Of a stretch of 6,524 nt of DNA, positions 5,607-6,524 are shown piece after piece. The stretch is taken from the NCBI GenBank assembly GCA_902495025.1, contig CABUWB010000107.1:1-6524 (forward strand). Reading direction: 5' to 3'. The notes beneath the pieces were generated by a model. It did not search any database and was not told where the DNA came from. It was given only the letters and a program-made list of their open reading frames with translations. Made by a program: the position numbers and the translations under genes. How positions within the stretch are numbered: the first letter of the stretch is position 1; each line of letters starts with the position of its first letter. This DNA is from an uncultured Eubacteriales bacterium (GTDB lineage: Bacteria > Bacillota > Clostridia > Lachnospirales > CAG-274).

Positions 5607-5614
5607 ATATTATA

Positions 5615-6373
5615 TTACATATTAAAAAGTTTTTTATACAGCTCTTCCTTACCGTCAAGGCTGCTCATAAAGGTTACGCTGCCTTTTCCCCCATCGGCAA
5701 GGAGATTATGCTGTGCAAGCTGACGCTTTGCCTCTCTTGCGGCGCCATTACCGCCGTCAAAAAGCTTAATTGCGCCTGCCGCCCTCTGTATGGCGTCCCT
5801 CACAAGAGGGAAATGCGTACAGCCAAGCACAATGGCATCAACCTTATCAAGATAAGGTGAAAGTATGCCGTTTAAATAGCTATCAAGCTCATCACCGCTT
5901 GTTATGCCGTTTTCAGCAAACTCCACAAGCTCCGATGCAGGCTGAAGAATAATATCAGCCATATCCTTATATTTATCCACAAGGGTATGGAGCTTTTTTT
6001 CCCTCAAAGTCAGCTTGGTAGCAAGCACAAGCACGCTGCCCCCCTGCGCATAAAGTGCGGCAGGCTTAATTGCCGGCTCCAGCCCTATTACAGGCACTGA
6101 CGGATACATTTCCCTGAGGTTGCGTACCGCTGCACTTGTTGCTGTATTGCACGCAACCACAGCCTCCTTTGCACCCATGGCAATAAGCCTTGATATATTA
6201 TCTATTGTAAGCGCCCTTACCTCCTCGGTTGCTTTTGTACCGTAGGGAGCATTAAGCGAGTCGCCAAAGTATATATAATTTTCCTCGGGCATAAGGCTTA
6301 CAAGCTCCTTAAGCACACTTATACCGCCTGCCCCCGAGTCAAACACCGCTATCGGCTTTTCTCTTTCGTTCAT
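5615..6373 (-). CDS. murI: Glutamate racemase
   Basis: The 252-residue cytoplasmic enzyme makes D-glutamate for the second residue of the peptidoglycan stem peptide, by a cofactor-independent two-cysteine mechanism. It shows FDSGAGGISVL (11-21, with Asp12 and Ser13), YFGDSLNAPYGTK (35-47), the first catalytic cysteine Cys75 in ACNTATS, IGLEPAIKPA (96-105) and the second catalytic cysteine Cys185 in LGCTHFPL. The length is normal for the family. The start at 6373 places FDSG at the usual position; no other Met lies before the motif. The ribosome binding site is weak: GGAAAG (6385-6390 on the minus strand), 11 nt from the ATG, unlike the AGGAGG sites of ispF and mazF. The gene is monocistronic here, with its own promoter and terminator. 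Confidence 0.97.
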   Translation of the reverse strand: MNEREKPIAVFDSGAGGISVLKELVSLMPEENYIYFGDSLNAPYGTKATEEVRALTIDNISRLIAMGAKEAVVACNTATSAAVRNLREMYPSVPVIGLEPAIKPAALYAQGGSVLVLATKLTLREKKLHTLVDKYKDMADIILQPASELVEFAENGITSGDELDSYLNGILSPYLDKVDAIVLGCTHFPLVRDAIQRAAGAIKLFDGGNGAAREAKRQLAQHNLLADGGKGSVTFMSSLDGKEELYKKLFNM

Positions 6374-6408
6374 AAACGCTACCGCTTTCCATAAATTAGT
6401 CTATCAAT

Positions 6409-6437
6409 ATTGTACCTTTTTGCAGTTTTTATGTCAA
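6409..6437 (-). promoter_or_regulatory. Near-consensus sigma-A promoter of murI
   Basis: On the minus strand TTGACA (6432-6437, perfect) and TACAAT (6409-6414, 5 of 6) are separated by 17 bp. The start is expected near 6402, giving a leader of about 29 nt before the murI ATG. This suggests robust vegetative expression that compensates for a modest ribosome binding site. Confidence 0.85.
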
Positions 6438-6438
6438 G

Positions 6439-6524
6439 GGGTGCGGCTATTAAATTATGGAAGCGCTGATTAATTCACTAAAACAGGTTTGAGATAAAAT
6501 TTTCTAGACCAACGAAAACGACCG
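6439..6524. other. Unassigned right-edge sequence
   Basis: These 86 nt upstream of the murI promoter contain no recognisable gene, hairpin or promoter. They are AT-rich up to 6500 and include a short AGCGCT palindrome near 6461. They may belong to the leader or tail of a gene outside the window. Confidence 0.4.

Larger units (their letters stand above)
5107..5614. other. 508-nt non-coding convergent intergenic region
   Basis: No credible gene lies between the exporter and murI stop codons. The first ~100 nt are AT-rich and featureless. Two inverted-repeat elements follow (5212-5287 and 5397-5518), separated by a 109-nt AT-rich spacer with only a 4-bp CTTG/CAAG hairpin (5327-5338). A small GGTGT/ACACC hairpin (5532-5547) and the murI terminator complete it. 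Confidence 0.8.

Overview
The window looks like chromosomal DNA from a low-to-moderate GC Gram-positive bacterium of the class Clostridia, possibly a gut Oscillospiraceae/Ruminococcaceae type. That placement is an inference from strong AGGAGG-type ribosome binding sites, heavy use of ATA and AGG codons, a lipoprotein-alr-mazF gene order shared with Bacillus and Clostridioides, and proteins that read as Firmicutes homologues. I see no phage genes, transposase, CRISPR array, tRNA or rRNA.

Layout. At the left edge (about 1-166, minus strand) is a compact non-coding RNA gene: a perfect TTGACA-17-TATAAT promoter, about 128 nt of structured non-coding sequence, and an intrinsic terminator. Diverging from it on the plus strand is a two-gene operon: a GerS/YdcC-like LolA-fold lipoprotein (238-849) and alanine racemase alr (863-2020), closed by a strong terminator. 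A 256-nt non-coding gap follows. It holds a 15-bp perfect palindrome over a candidate promoter and leads to a MazF/EndoA ribonuclease toxin (2277-2666). The antitoxin gene that lies between alr and the toxin in Bacillus subtilis is absent here. A GGGGACAGA hairpin separates mazF from the convergent ispF gene (isoprenoid synthesis, 2730-3206, minus). ispF diverges from a one-polypeptide ABC exporter (3340-5106, plus). The 508-nt convergent gap after the exporter contains two related modular inverted-repeat elements and the murI terminator. Glutamate racemase murI (5615-6373, minus) has its own near-consensus promoter. The last ~86 nt are unassigned.

How it fits together. Alr and MurI make the two D-amino acids of peptidoglycan (D-Ala, D-Glu), and IspF feeds the isoprenoid pathway that supplies undecaprenyl carriers, so most genes bear on cell-wall building. 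The lipoprotein-alr pair matches the gerS-alr2 operon of Clostridioides difficile and ydcC-alr of B. subtilis, which act in spore cortex/germination biology. A candidate sigma-E-like promoter ahead of it agrees with that.

The most interesting points are the unassigned small RNA, the MazF lacking a cognate antitoxin with a palindrome over its promoter, and the modular hairpin elements. No clearly new multi-gene system is visible.
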